From Lepidurus packardi (Eukaryota > Arthropoda > Branchiopoda > Notostraca > Triopsidae), in assembly GCA_023053545.1 (NCBI GenBank), contig JAKZAN010000235.1, forward strand, positions 1 through 64,000: a stretch of DNA of 64,000 bases, read 5' to 3'. The notes beneath the pieces are model-generated. The model saw only the letters and a list, made by a program, of their open reading frames with translations. It searched no databases and was not told the origin of the DNA. Positions 1 to 12,156 of the stretch are shown here, in pieces (within the stretch, counting starts at the first letter, position 1; each line of letters opens with the position of its first letter). The position numbers and the translations under genes were made by a program.

Positions 1-1128
1 CCCTCTTACCCAAGTACTCGAGTCCTTCTGCGCCAGCCATGCACCAGCAATGTCTATGCGTAACAATACCCTCCCAATTAACAATCATGATCCCGAAATC
101 CGAAACCATATCTCTGCTTTGTAGTACAGAATGTGGCTGCGTTGATGCTTTCGAATCTCCTTCTGCTGCATCGGAATTTAACATACTGACATTGCCCAGC
201 TATGCTTTCTTTGTCGATGGCAAATATGTGACTCATATCGAGAGCCAAAGTGACAATGTATAGAGAGAACTCGCACAGCTCCTTAATCGCATCATGAATG
301 ACCGTGTGAAATATGTAGGGTCTGGGACTAATGATGTTGACTCCGCGATAGCAGTGGAAAAGCCGAGAGTGCTTTTCTACGCCCCTACAGACAATACCCA
401 ATCATATCCGATTCACTAGTTGTTGTTCAGGATCCTCGCTGCGAAACACACCAACACAGGTAATATCAACCATTTTACCATCTCTAACCTTCTTTGTACA
501 ACTGTTTGATTCTAAACTGTCTAAAGAGTTTGTAAACATCAACACACAACAAAAGGAGAACCAATAAACCAATATCCCGAGTCTTCGGATCGTCCTACCA
601 GGGTCTACTGGATTTTAATCAATCACATACAAAGGTGATATATCCGATATTCATTAAATGAGCAGCTGGATCGAGCTTACCCTTTCGCCCATACATTTCT
701 TTGATGAGCGTACCATGCGGACAGTATTTCTGAAGAATACGAATTCCCTTATGTTCATAAACCAGGAAAGAACTCCCCGCGAAAGCCATACTATTCATTC
801 AGTCATGCAGAATATCTGTAGTAGGGCCTCGTTCCCGCTCTTGTGTACTTAGGTGACAATTGCGAGTCCTTATTGGCAACAAATCCTAAAGTGGGCTGGC
901 CTTAAAAGATAAGATAAATAGTCAAAACTGTACTTACTGAACGTAGCCCAACGAAAATTGTTTAGGTATGAAGGTTCAAGCCTTGATGAAGCTACAGCTG
1001 AGTTTATGCTGGAGTTCGTAGCAGCATGGTAAAGAGGAGAGTTAAGCGCCATCGATTAGGATGATAAGAAATCCTCATCCACTGCTACGACAAAGTTGCA
1101 CAACTAAGCTTCTACCTAAGAACTCTGA
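1..1128 (+). CDS. PDI-like protein with thioredoxin-fold domains (5' end outside window)
   Basis: This looks like the C-terminal part of a protein disulfide isomerase family protein of the endoplasmic reticulum. Exons are 1-59, 125-459 and 527-1128; the introns (65 and 67 nt) both start GTA and end AG. The visible part holds about three thioredoxin-fold units. The first ends with the typical LPSYAFFVDGKYV strand, the second has NIPSLRIVLPGS, and the third ends with KLFRYEGSSLDEATAEF, like the end of a PDI b' domain. No CxxC active site is visible; where one would sit in the second unit the sequence is YAPTDNTQ. The protein ends in STEEL just before TGA, which resembles a degenerate ER-retention tail. 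The start lies to the left of the window. The assignment rests on fold-type pattern recognition rather than close identity. Confidence 0.55.
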
Positions 1129-1285
1129 TCTATCTTATTTAATGAGGAGAAAGGGATAAGAAAATGACTATATATATATGTGAAAAATAAAAGAAAAGAA
1201 AAAAACAAAATCAACTAATCGATTCTATGTTTGAAATTTAAAGAGAATAATAAATTAATTAAAATAAAGTAATGTATCAAATAGG

Positions 1286-2374
1286 TCATGTAGGATTGTG
1301 ATTAGCAGAAACTGGAAATACAAGCAGGAGATCTCTCAAGCACCCCATGACCAGGGTCTCGTCTTCACTTGAAACTAGGAGTCGTCGAGTTTCGGCGAGT
1401 AGTCCTGCATCCTACACCTTCATCCTCACCATCCTCTTAAATGCACCCCATAAACTCTTAATCTCCTGTCTTATCTATCCAGTCTACACCATCGGCATCT
1501 GCATGTCTACTAAGGCTTTTCGGATGGCTGCTACGAATTTCATAGTTTTTTCATGTGTCTTCTGTTCGGCCTGCTTGCGAATGATCAGCTACTTCAGCTA
1601 GTTCTTCAGGAATGAGATTTGTTCTTGGTCATTTTTTACGATCTCTTTCAACCTTGATACTTAGTCGGATATCCATTTCACGAGTTCATTGTGTGCGTCT
1701 TCAGGGTTGCTGTTGTTATGTGGAGTAACGATACCCGACTTATTTGTCTTTGATTTCTATGGTATCTTTTTCCTTCGGCTTTTCTGGTGCACCGGAGTCG
1801 CTAGTTGTAGTTTTTGTACCTGAACCAGCGCCTCTGCCTGCTGTGTCCCTAGCACTTGCACACGGCTCACCAGTTCTTTCTTCTCAGTTTGCAGCAGAGC
1901 TACCATCTTAGATAACTACGCAATTCTGTTCTGGTTCATGACTTACTTTTTCACGTACTCTAATACCTGTTTTTCCTGTATCTTCAGTTATCTTTAAAGA
2001 TTCTCGCTTTCCCTTTTGTTTGCTTATAGTTTTCCCTACAGTCTTTTTATGGTACTCTGGCATCCACACGCACAGTCAAAGCATGTGCAACACTTCGAAG
2101 CAGATAAGTGGTGAGATTTGGGTTGGATCTGCCGTGGCTGCCAGGTGTTATTAGCCATGAACTCGTGGGCCATCTTTTTCTTGATTCTACTATCTCGAGT
2201 CTATTTAGGTAGTGGCGTGGGTTGGTGGTAGTCTGTTCTTCGATGTTGAGACATAGGAGCATCACCGACACAGAGACTCCTCGATGAGCGTGGGTGATGA
2301 TGACGATGATGGTTATTGTCCACTTGCATGAAACTTTCGAATGCGGTGGCATAGAACTTGGAATAACTTTCCAT
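1286..2374 (-). CDS. Coiled-coil protein with a cysteine cluster, unknown function
   Basis: A single open exon of 362 codons from ATG at 2374 to TGA at 1286. I do not recognise the family. The N-terminal 80 residues are polar and His-rich. Around residues 100-112 there is a dense cysteine cluster, KCCTCFDCACGC, which could bind metal or be palmitoylated. From about residue 115 to 185 and again from about 220 to 275 the sequence is strongly heptad-like coiled coil rich in K, E and Q. Several Glu in the coils are TAG or TAA. It lies tail to tail with the PDI-like gene and is followed upstream by EFG1 on the same strand, 140 bases away. Nothing about regulation can be seen. Confidence 0.75.
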
Positions 2375-2514
2375 ACTTAGTGATCTGTTAATTTTTATAT
2401 ACATATCTGTACTAATAAAATACCATGAAGGAAATAAGGGTGAAAAGTGATCAGATAAAGTGTCGCAGTTTTTACTAACACCCTTTTTAGCCGATAATAA
2501 AAAATATGTATGTA

Positions 2515-3273
2515 TCAATTATCTTCTTCTTCTTCTCCTGCTTCTGCGTTATCTACTTGCTAGACTTACTCCTCTTCTCCAGATCCCTCTTCTTCTTCAT
2601 CTTATTCGTTCTCCATCACGAAGAAATCGTCCTTCTCGATTCTCTTATCCTTACGAGTCTCACCATGTTACCTAAATACTGCATTCTTCTGCTTTTCTTA
2701 TCGCGAGAATCTCTTCTCGATCGTCTCCATGATGTTGCTCTGGAACTTCAGGGCTTACTCTGAGAGCTCATTCGTAGGGAATAGAGACACATACTTGAGA
2801 CCCTTGGGGAAGTTCTTCACATACCTCAGCTTCTTATGCAGTTCATCTTTCTAGGCATCCAACTCCTCGAGAGGTCTGGTTTTAGCCTGCCTATCTTTGG
2901 TGTTCTTTGTCAACAACCTCTTGATCTTAGTTTCTTCAATCATCTTGATCTTGACATATTTGGAGTCAATGAAGTACTCTTTTCTTTTCTGCCTTTCATA
3001 GCTCTTCTTACGCTTCTCGATTTACTAACGAACCTCCAGTAGTTCTTTCTCCTTGATTTCTTTGACTTTGGGGTCAATCTTATCGTAGTGGACAAGTCTC
3101 TCGAGATCACGTTGTTTTTTGTGGAGTTGTTTGGACTCCGATGGCCCTTGGTTCTTGGACTGGTTGTTGTTCTTCTGGACTTGGTGGTACTGGTTGAGTT
3201 TGATCCTGTTGTAAGGGTTGAAGTTATTGATTTCAGGACGGGGTTTGTGTGTTTTCTTTGGCAACTCCGACAT
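2515..3273 (-). CDS. EFG1: rRNA-processing protein EFG1 family
   Basis: A 252-residue single-exon gene. EFG1 is a nucleolar protein needed for maturation of the small ribosomal subunit RNA. The central part shows the family pattern: a basic lead, then KKQRDLERLVHYDKIDP, a long charged helix with ERQKRKEYFIDSKYVKIKM, and the hallmark segment LRYVKNFPKGLKYVSLFP, which matches the family's LNYVxxFPKxEKYISLF. The C-terminal 35 residues are almost pure E/D, and many of those Glu are TAA/TAG codons. Size fits the yeast and animal members. The neighbouring unknown coiled-coil gene on the same strand starts 140 bases downstream of the stop. I am fairly sure of the family, less of the exact role in this organism. 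Confidence 0.8.
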
Positions 3274-3769
3274 GATGATGTAATATTGATATGGCTGGCG
3301 AAAAATATTATACGTATATTATGGAGAGTAAGGCGATAAAAAATAAGTAGTGTTGAAAGATAAAACCATTAAAAAACACAATCTTCAAGAAACACAATCA
3401 TCAAGTATACACACACATACATATACAACTCAAAGAGGGAAAGAGAAATGAAAAAATAGTATTATTAACTATATAAGCGATGAAAGCAAAACGAGAGGAA
3501 TCTCTACGCACATAACCATTACTAACCATTACAAAAATGATGATGTTAAGAAGAAGAAGAAGAAACAAATGAATCTATTTTTCTTTTGCCCTGAGGATCT
3601 TCATTTTTATTTATGTCATATTTTTTATGATCATCAAAAAATCTGATATTGTTCACGATAGCCTCCCCCCCCCCTGTTCCCCCCTGATCTCTGATATCTC
3701 TATAATCTCCTCCATATAACAAATCACAACAACAAAAACAAGCAAAATCATAAACTCACCAAAAAGATC
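3274..3769. other. AT-rich divergent spacer with C runs
   Basis: Spacer between divergently transcribed EFG1 and the V-ATPase c gene. It is AT-rich and contains no credible reading frame. It holds a run of ten C (3665-3674) and one of six C (3679-3684) about 90 bases before the V-ATPase start. Both core promoters should lie here, but no clear element can be named. Confidence 0.7.
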
Positions 3770-4322
3770 ATGACCACCACTCCTCCTCCTGAATCATTCT
3801 TCTTCGGCTTCATCGGTGTCGCCAGTGCCCTCATCTTCGCCAGTAACCCGCCCCATCCCTCAACACTTTCCAATTATATTTCATAGATCTGGGTGCTGCC
3901 TACGGAAGTGCCAAGGCCGGTGTGGGCATCTGCTCGATGGGTGTGTTGAAACCCGAACTAATCATGAAGTCAGTTGTGCCTGTGGTCATGGCTGGTATCT
4001 TGGGTATTTACGGTATGATCGTGGCCGTCATCATCGTCCAGAAGAGTAATCGAATCATTCTTAACATCCATTTCTTCAATCCAATTTAGTCAATGAGAAT
4101 AACTACAGCTACTACTCTGGCTATGCCCATCTGGCCTCCGGACTGTGCTGCGGTTTCAGCTCCCTGGCTGCAGGACTGTCCATCGGCATCGTGGGCGACG
4201 CAGGTGTGCGAGCAAATGCGCAACAGGAAAAGATCTTCGTGGGTATGATTCTGATTCTGATTTTCGGAGAAGCACTGGCACTGTATGGACTCATCGTGTC
4301 TCTGATCTTGTCTTCTTCATGA
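3770..4322 (+). CDS. ATP6V0C: V-type H+-ATPase proteolipid subunit c
   Basis: This is the 16-kDa proteolipid of the Vo ring that carries protons through the vacuolar ATPase. Exons are 3770-3842, 3887-4045 and 4090-4322; both introns are 44 nt, GTA to AG, and the joined exons give 154 codons, the usual size. Four hydrophobic segments are visible. The first pair contains [14 protein letters not shown] and the conserved [12 protein letters not shown]. The fourth contains the proton-carrying glutamate in [13 protein letters not shown], here written with an ordinary GAA codon. The loop [11 protein letters not shown] is also typical. The gene ends at TGA. It lies head to head with EFG1. The assignment is secure. 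Confidence 0.95.
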
Positions 4323-4782
4323 TCCAAAAGATTTGAGTCTTTCAATAGACTTCCATAAAACCCCACCATCCACATATTAGATATTGTATTTCATTAAGAT
4401 CGTCTTTTTTCTTTATCCATCGCTAAGACTGGTCAGGAATACAAAATTGCAACATCAACCAGGGCTGTGCCTTGCCTCTCACCAGTACCAGCATACTCCC
4501 CTCTTGATTAAAAACAGTCTTAACTCTTCCCCCCTAATGACCCCCACATTTCAATTGATGTGGTGGTATTTTTGATAGTTTAATGCTAACATAGACTCAA
4601 AAAACTAATGTATGTTAATTTGTGTATTTTTTTGAGGCGAGAGTTATTCGTAATTCTAAAAAGATAAGCAAGACCATTATCCACCCCAAAAAATATATAT
4701 ATATATTTACAACAGAAATGTGAGATAGTAGTTCATCAATACTGTTTAGAAGTAAAAGTGTGTCTGTCTCGCTACTCTTCAA
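4323..4782. other. Non-coding AT-rich spacer
   Basis: Between the V-ATPase c and importin alpha genes, same direction. AT-rich with an (AT) tract near 4690-4705. I see no gene or RNA in it; it should contain the 3' end signals of the first gene and the promoter of the second. Confidence 0.6.
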
Positions 4783-6369
4783 ATGCACTAATCTCCTACT
4801 AAATAATCGCCACCACATGCACCAGATACCAGTCCCGAGAATCCTCAGCTAGAAGAATGGCTCTCGGAAAAAAGACACGACTTTCATGTCTCGATCAGGA
4901 GGGATTCCAAGTAAAAGATGCTTAAGTTTAGAAGACAGAAACTATCCTAATGGCATGAAGAGAATATGCTACCTCAGAGTCTTCAAACCCTGATCGAAAC
5001 ACTTGTCCAGTTTGAGCTGAAGGATGTTGCCACCCAGTCCCCACAGATCTTGGCTATTCTCAATGATATGAAACGATTCCAGGCTGACTCTCTCGCTAAC
5101 TTTGTTATTGCTACTTTTCTCGAGCGCATTTCCTTCAGTTTGCTCCAGTACTGCACAGGAGTAGTGACTGCATTGGATCCTTCTTTGCGAAACCTATTGA
5201 ACCTGGCCAAAAGTTGTCTGATGAGCATGCTCTCCGCACAAGATGCTCTCGTCCTTCCTCTGCTGCCACTCCTCAGAAACATCCTGCATTATCCTTTCAT
5301 GTTCGAACTGTTCTACAATATCTCAGCCATCAACTGGCCAAAGGCCATCCCCTAAATCAAATATGAACTGACCATGATCATGCTTTCGAATGCTTATACC
5401 AACTAGTTACGGTTTGAGATGACGATCATTTGGATACACCAGCTTTTCATGGACCCCATATCGATGAACCAACAGTATCAGCTACAGGCTTCGTTGGAGA
5501 TGCTCAAATGGCTTAATCTGGCGATCATGCCTCCTTATCACGCTTTGGATTACTATGATGAGGAAACAGTAACAAGGACTTTGGCGATATTGAAGTTAGT
5601 CAGTGAGGAGTGTCATGCAGCTGCTCGATAAATGCTTCTGAACACGAGTCTTAGGGATAATCTTATTGAGAATAACGTGCTCCCGTTGTTCACAACACTG
5701 GGATCTCGCCAGGACTCCCAATCAAAATAGATAATAAAGCTTTGCCTTGGTCTTGCAGGGGAATGGTTCACTGCTTGTCCTTCTCTCTTCCAAAACAAAT
5801 CCCCTATTTAGTACACCAAGCAAATCATTTTGTTGTCTTTGAGAAGAGCTCTGTAGCATCATGAACAGGGAATCCAGTCTGTGGCTATAACTGTGTTATC
5901 CCGTGCTGCTTCCCTCGAGGGTTTCGTATCATAGTTCCTGAAACTCGGTATCGTGGACTTTCTCCTACGACTTGCAGTGCAGGGACCTCGAAAAAGCCTG
6001 ATTCGTAGAATATCAGGCATCACTCTGCTAACCCTCATCACACAATCCACTCCCCATTAGTGCATCGAGTTGCTCTCACACGGACTCTCCAATATAGTTT
6101 CAGACTTTATCCGGCGTGAAGACCCAGAATGCATCCTTCTGGCCTTAAACACCCTGGCTATGATCCTAAGAGTAATCCATCCTCGAGGTCAGGATTTGAT
6201 TGAAGATGACAAAACGATGAGAAGTCTTTACGACTAACTGATAGGACGGTACCAAGTGATGTCAGTCGTGGAACAACTGTGCAAGTACAAACAGGACAGT
6301 ATCAGTCTAGCAGCCACCAAAATACTAGAGGAATACGAGGAAAACGATTCGGATGAGACAAGCAACTGA
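4783..6369 (+). CDS. KPNA: Importin subunit alpha (karyopherin alpha)
   Basis: The adaptor that binds classical nuclear localisation signals and hands cargo to importin beta. A single exon of 528 codons, close to the usual 520-550. Near residues 30-60 there is an importin-beta-binding segment, EKRHDFHVSIRRDSKEKML followed by KFRRQK, with the expected arginine pattern. The rest is helical Armadillo-type repeat sequence, for example ALDPSLRNLLNLAKSCL and RRISGITLLTLITQS. The tail is acidic. Several Glu inside the repeats are TAA/TAG, so the gene appears shattered under the standard code. ATG 4783 was chosen because it is the first in-frame ATG and gives the full IBB domain. The repeats are diverged, so it may be one of several paralogues. 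Confidence 0.8.
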
Positions 6370-6528
6370 TCAAAAGTCTGAGTCTATATTTTTTTATATA
6401 ACAATAATACTAAAAAAAAGGGTCCTTATCATAAAAGCAAATACCTCGTGATACAATAAAACATCCTTTCTTTTCTAAAATTTATCTCTACTAACTATTT
6501 GTATTTCTCCAAAATAGATTCTAATCAC

Positions 6529-8169
6529 ATGAAGAAGAACCAGTTTATCTAGGGCTTCAGAGATCCTACCCCTATCCAGCCCCTCCATCATATTCTACTC
6601 TCAGATCTCAATGCTGATGGAGACAGCAAACTCATCATTTTTGAACAAGCCCTAAACTCTATCATCGCCTACAAAGGTGTCAATCGACTCTTTGAAAAGA
6701 GATTACCACAGCCCAACGTCTCAGCTCTGCTATGCTTCTATGACTAGATAACTACGCGCAACCCAACTCCTTGTATGGCAGTTGCTTCCGAAAATGGATT
6801 GTACATCTTTCGAGGACTCCAATAGTCCTTCAGACTTAAAGTAAGAGATCTTGATCCCGAACCGGAAGAACAGTAACTCTGGCTAAACTATCAATAGCAA
6901 CCTGATCAACTAGCACAGCAACTCATAAAACTATCGGAAAAGATACGGGTCACAGAGTCAGCACGCTACCTAATGGGCGCCACAACCCTCGCTCGCAAAC
7001 AATAACTCATCCACAAAGCTCTGACTGAGGGTATCACCGAAAAAGACTGTATCTGCAGCATCACCATCGTAAGGCCAGACTAAGTCAGCGTAGGCAATAT
7101 TGTTCTCATGACAGAGCTGCGCAGAATGTTTATTTTAGACTCCTTCGGACATAGTATACTCAAGGTCATCAATACGAGAACAACATCCCATCTTTCCTAC
7201 GCGTACGGCGAACTCAATAAGGCTTATTATATTGTGAGTTTGGCCCGCGAAAACCTAATCTCAGTCTATCAGGAAGGCAACGAGAAACATGTCAGTTTGG
7301 GAACTCGTACGATTTCTGCAGCATTCGATTTTCCTCTTCTCTATATAGTCTCAGCTGGTAAGCTGGTCTCCTGCTGGGATATCACGAAACTCCATAAAAA
7401 CTATTCTCTAAAGCTCGCTGCCCAACCCGAGAAGGCAGAAATGATCAAAACTCGGAGCTTCAAAGGCCTTATTTTGGGATTCCAGAACGAGATCAGAATC
7501 TACAATGAGAAACTGTTGGTATACCATTATACTCTGAAGGATACACTCCATAATGTGAAGTTCGGCACTTTCGGCAGGCAAGAAGGCTGTCTTCTGATTT
7601 TCTATCAGAACAGTGGGTTCGAGGTCAAGATTGTGCATCGACAATTCAATGGTAATCTGAAATATGAAAAATAGGGTGCTGACAAGGCCCGAGCAGTGGA
7701 AAACATTCCGATCCCCAAAAAGACCAACTTATTTGTCGCGGAGAGCGTACTGGAGTCTCAGAATTGTAGTTCCATGTATGCAGGTTATCAGAAAGACATG
7801 AGACTCTTAAAATGGATAAGTCTGAAATAGCAGTCAAAAGCCCTGCTTTCCAGTTCTGGGCTGAATGTCAAGATCAACTCGACGGTCCTGGGAATGGGAC
7901 CCAGTTATGTTCTCAGATTGGAGATCCAGAATACTGGACAGTAGAATCTGTTCGGTTTGCGTTTAGTCTTGAACTACGACACCAATATGTATGAGGTCGG
8001 GGTTTTTCCTGGGCGTCTGGAGATGCTGGTGCCAGACTACGCCTACCCAATCTAAATAATGGTAAAGAATATGAGCGAAGGAGGCCTAAGCGGGAGTATC
8101 CGGGTGTGCGTAGTAGCGGATAACGGGGAGTGTAAAGGAATCGGAGTGCAACTCCAAGGATTCGAATGA
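6529..8169 (+). CDS. BBS1: BBSome subunit BBS1
   Basis: BBS1 is the Arl6-binding subunit of the BBSome, the coat that moves membrane proteins into and out of cilia. A single exon of 546 codons (the human protein has 593). The N-terminal half has the seven-bladed propeller pattern: DLNADGDSKLIIFEQ in blade 1, CMAVASENGLYIFRGL, and QELWLNYQEQ, matching the family's EQDLW insertion. Later blades show AGKLVSCWDI and FGRQEGCLLIFYQNSGFEVKI, the conserved FGRyGREd..Li region. The C-terminal GAE domain is clear: LEIQNTGQENLFGLRLVLNY and VPDYAYPIEIMVKN. It starts 159 bases after the importin alpha stop. Conserved Glu are often TAG or TAA. Confidence is high. Confidence 0.93.
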
Positions 8170-8553
8170 AAAATAATAGAGATATAAAAACCCAAGGTGA
8201 ATGGAGCGACATATTTAAGAATCATTAAGAGTGGATGTTACTTTTTTTTAAAGTTGTAGAACATATACCCAATATTTTATGAGAAATATATGTATATACA
8301 AACCAATAATGAATGGGTAATTTTAGACAATACTAAAACAAGGGAGAGAGTTGTTTAGAGTAAGAGAAGAAGAAATTAAAACTAAGAATTGATAGAATAA
8401 TTAATTAATAATCGATCAATCAAACAATATATATACAGATTTGGAAACACAGTTCACAAACACTTCTATTCACATTTTCTATATTGTATTGCATATATTA
8501 TATATATATATATCTGGATATATTTTCCAAAATAAGAATCAGACACACACTAA
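8170..8553. other. Non-coding AT-rich spacer
   Basis: Between BBS1 and the next gene on the same strand. Very AT-rich, with an alternating AT tract around 8495-8515. No gene seen. Confidence 0.6.
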
Positions 8554-10348
8554 ATGACTGAATTAGTACTCGAATAGACCAATGAACAATACGCGTCTGC
8601 TACTGCCAAACTCGACTACCTCCACAACGAGAAGGAGCAACTCTCCAATACTATTCGATAGCTCACTGATAACTTCCTGGCTGCTAAAAAGATCATCATT
8701 GATCTGAGTAGGCTCATACGTATGACATCCATACCATAACACACACCAGCAATTTACCAATGCTTTTTCAGAAACCCAGACACCCTTCGAAAATCGGATG
8801 CAACTCTTCCCCGACATCGTCGCCAAACTCATGGCAATCAATGAATCTCAACATCACCGCAATGAACAGCTCACAGAACAGATGACTAAACTCAAATGCG
8901 CTCTCCTCCTGAAAGACCAGATCCAGGAACAAACAGAAAGCGATAACAGCTCCATAATGCAACAATATGAATAAAAGATACTGGAACTGCGCAGAGCCAT
9001 CCAGGACAAAGAGTACCTCATACAGTAAAAATAGAACATGAAGTCTTCCACAAATTGTAAACGTGAAAACTTTCTCGAACCGAAGCAGGAGACAATGCGT
9101 CTGTGTGCGGAGATCGAGGAACTCAAGTAGCTTAGTCGGAAACTGACCCTGGAGAACAATACGCTCAGGAAGAAGGTCTAAGGAATGAATAAGGAATTGA
9201 CTTAGGCAAATTTTAAGGTCAGTAAGTTCGAGGACCTCATCAAGAGTCCAGTGGCTATCTGGAGGCTCAGACATCTTTATCGGATGCAGAACCCTCGAGC
9301 ATCCAGCTGCGATACCACAGTTAGAAAGAATTCAAAGATGTACCCTCTTGACTCCCATCAGCACAACAATCGCCCATCTTTCCCCATCGTCATAAATGCA
9401 TAGTCCGTCTTTTCCAAGGAAGATTATAGTACTAGCAAAAGAAGACCAATGACCGGCCATTCACAGGCCATGCGGAATTATGCGACAACCAACTCCAGCA
9501 GTGCCTAAGGAGGAAACCCGAGAAATGACCCAGCAAGCTATCTCCGACAGCTCCTATTCAAATAGAAACGGACATGTTAGATCCTGAGCAAAGCCCTAAG
9601 CGAGATCACTTTAAACTACGCTGCGGTGTGCAACTCTAACAAACTCCTAGCATAGTCGAATGTCAATTACCAAACTAAACGAGCTAGGCTCCAGAACGAG
9701 CTGAATTATCTGAGAAACAAGAACAAATAGCTACTTGACATCATCACGCGCAAGAAGAAGGTCAGGTTCAGTCGATCCCTGTCACGTACAGGGGTATAAC
9801 GAGTATCCAAACAAATCAACCCCCCTGAAGGCCTTAAAGAAACAACAAAGAATAGCCAAAAAGCAGCACTGATTCAGTTCCTCAAGGAGATGAAGGAACA
9901 AATTTCCTAGAAGACTAAAAACATGACCAAAGTCATGAACCGTAGCTACATGGCAAGACTCCACGACAAACACAAGAAACCCAGACATTACTCGCATAGC
10001 TGTCCATTCGATTACGTATTTAAGGAGTAATAAGAGTAATCAGTTGAAGGATTCATCAAAAAACAGAAAGGCAAGCTTGGAAAATGGCTGTCAAAGAACA
10101 GCAACAACAATAACAACCTGGATAGTACTAGTAGACTGCGACACAACAGGTTCTAGGAGGATCCCAGAGACACGATGAATAATATTTCGGAAGACCAGCC
10201 TTTCCTGGCAGATTTCTCAGTGATCAAAGGAGGAGGCGGAAGCAGCAACAGCAAAGTAGTCGGGACCATCCTCTCCGACGACCTATTCAAGAAGAAAAAG
10301 ATCTCAGAGAGTTTCATGCAGATATCTGATGCTATGCTAAAGAACTGA
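8554..10348 (+). CDS. Coiled-coil protein, unknown function
   Basis: Exons 8554-8707 and 8772-10348 with a 64-nt intron (GTAGG to TTCAG), 576 codons. I do not recognise it. Residues 1-210 are a nearly continuous coiled coil (for example LRRAIQDKEYLIQEKENMK and AEIEELKELSRKLTLENN). A polar linker of about 100 residues follows, then a second helical segment near residues 310-400 (RARLQNELNYLRNKNKELLD) and a basic Ser/Asn-rich C-terminal part. A scaffold or cytoskeletal protein is a reasonable guess from composition only. Many Glu in the coils are TAG/TAA. Its 3' end faces the 3' end of the next gene at 200 bases distance. Confidence 0.75.
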
Positions 10349-10544
10349 AACCATCCAAAAACAAACATATAGGTATGCCCGCAGGGGACATACATTTATA
10401 TTTCGATATATCACTGTCAATCATTATTCTTGCACCGTTATTGCTATATCTTTCCTTCACTTCATCACTATTTTATTCATCAGTTCTTTTTTTGTTTTGC
10501 CTACTAGATTACGTATATTTCAAAGGCATATACTCGCCTCCCCT

Positions 10545-11835
10545 TCAACATCCTGGAAGTGTCGTTCTCCTCTATCCACAGATGCCCTGCAGTTTCTTCT
10601 TGATTCTGAATGACTGCTGCTTCATATTACGCTCCTGGAAACTCCGATACTCGTCCTAGAACTCCAGTCGGTTCTTGTTTATCCCCAAGTTGCGTTACAT
10701 TTGTTGGGCATACATCAGCTCGATATTCTACTCCCTGGTGCATGTAGGAACGTACATGTCTTCCTTCAGGATCTCCTATACGTTCAGATGTTTGTACAGC
10801 TTCTTGGCCTTCTTCCGAAGCTATTTCAGGATACCTCTGTTTTATTCCTAGATCATGACTTTACGCTTGCGAGCTGCCACCCCGCGTGCTAGTTGTTCTC
10901 TTTATCGCTGCGCCAATGTCTGCAGACTGTTGTTTGTGGAACTCTTGGCTGATGACTTTGGATAGAGCGAACTCATCAGCACATGGTTATTGCCGTTAGT
11001 GCCACTCGAGAAGGTCTGTCTGCCCAGGTCCCCAGACAGATGACTGAAGGGGTGGTTGAGTGCTTTGTGTTGGAAAGACTGGGATTTGGTGGATATGCTT
11101 CTTTCGAGCGCCGAAATCAGCGTGACTATTTAGTGAACACTAAAGGCATTCAAGTCGAGCTGTGAGCGGTACTTCCTGAGCACGTTTTTGCGATCCTCCT
11201 CAAGCTCAACAGCCACTCTCTCATCGAATCTCCTGACTCTCTCCCTGACCGTTTCGAGTATTTCACAGACTTTCGTACAGAAATGGTACACCAAACTTCC
11301 TAAGATCATAACTCATATCGAAAAAATGTATTATAGGCAGTAGATTTTAGATAACGGATATTGGATACGTTTTCAGCTCCACCGCCGTCAGGAATGATGT
11401 ATTAGAGTGTCTGATCTTGCCCTCGCACTCCTTCATGTTTGCTACTACCTTCATAAACTCAACCTCCGTGTCGACAGCACCCTCTTTGGGAGTCAGGGTG
11501 AGGTTATTGATGCTGGGGTAGCTTATCGTATTGCTGTCAGTACTGCTGATAGGGTTGAGGTTGACGCTGGTGTTGTGTATGGCGAGTGTGGCATACTGAG
11601 TGTTGTCTGGGAGTTAGCAGTTGTTGTTGCGATTATGATTGTGATTGTTAAGGATGGCAGCATTTCTTCTGGCAGCAACGAGGTGCTTGAGAAAGAGTTC
11701 CTCACGTTTTTTGAAAAGCTGTAGGTAGTCGGCTAGTTGCTATTCGAGAGTATCTGGAGTGTCGGGGTCAGAATCAAGACTTCGGAACTAGTTTCTGAGA
11801 CGTGCTTTATTAACCAAGTCGACCCTGATGTACAT
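10545..11835 (-). CDS. Unknown protein with helical charged C-terminus
   Basis: Exons 11369-11835 and 10545-11295, joined over a 73-nt intron (GTATCC to GGAAG), 405 codons. No family recognised. The first 65 residues are helical and charged (EQLADYLQLFKKREELFLKH). An Asn-rich stretch (LNNHNHNRNNN) and a Thr/Ser/Asn region follow to about residue 155. The part after the intron is again helical (CEILETVRERVRRFDERVAV). The last 130 residues are very basic and coiled-coil-like (QREREQLARGVAARKRKVM, RKKAKKLYKHLN). Such composition is common in cytoskeletal proteins but does not prove it. The two exons are in phase only with the acceptor chosen, which supports the intron call. Confidence 0.7.
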
Positions 11836-12156
11836 ATTATCTATGCAGTAATAATCGGAATATATAACTATATAATAATAAACGATCCACCCCTCCTACC
11901 TATACCTGATAAAATAATGGCAATCGAAAAATAGTGATGATTATCTTAGTTTTTACAGGAAAAGGAAAAAAGGAAAAAAAATATATCCTATATAGTCGTC
12001 TGTCCTGAAAATATAGAAGTATCAGATACACATGCATATACTGATATATTCATGCACATACCGATATGCATATACATTATTATCAACTACGACCCAAGGA
12101 TAAATTTTATCGCATTATATCCTCCCTTATATGATATATTATTCAATTAACTATAC
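11836..12156. other. Non-coding AT-rich spacer
   Basis: Spacer between two genes on the minus strand. Contains short near-repeats of the type ATACATATGCATATACTGATA around 12010-12075. No gene seen. Confidence 0.5.

Noticed and set aside
10375-10659. Plus-strand reading frame with hydrophobic residues
   Set aside because: It overlaps the 3' end of a minus-strand gene with consistent coding character and looks like spacer sequence at its 5' part.
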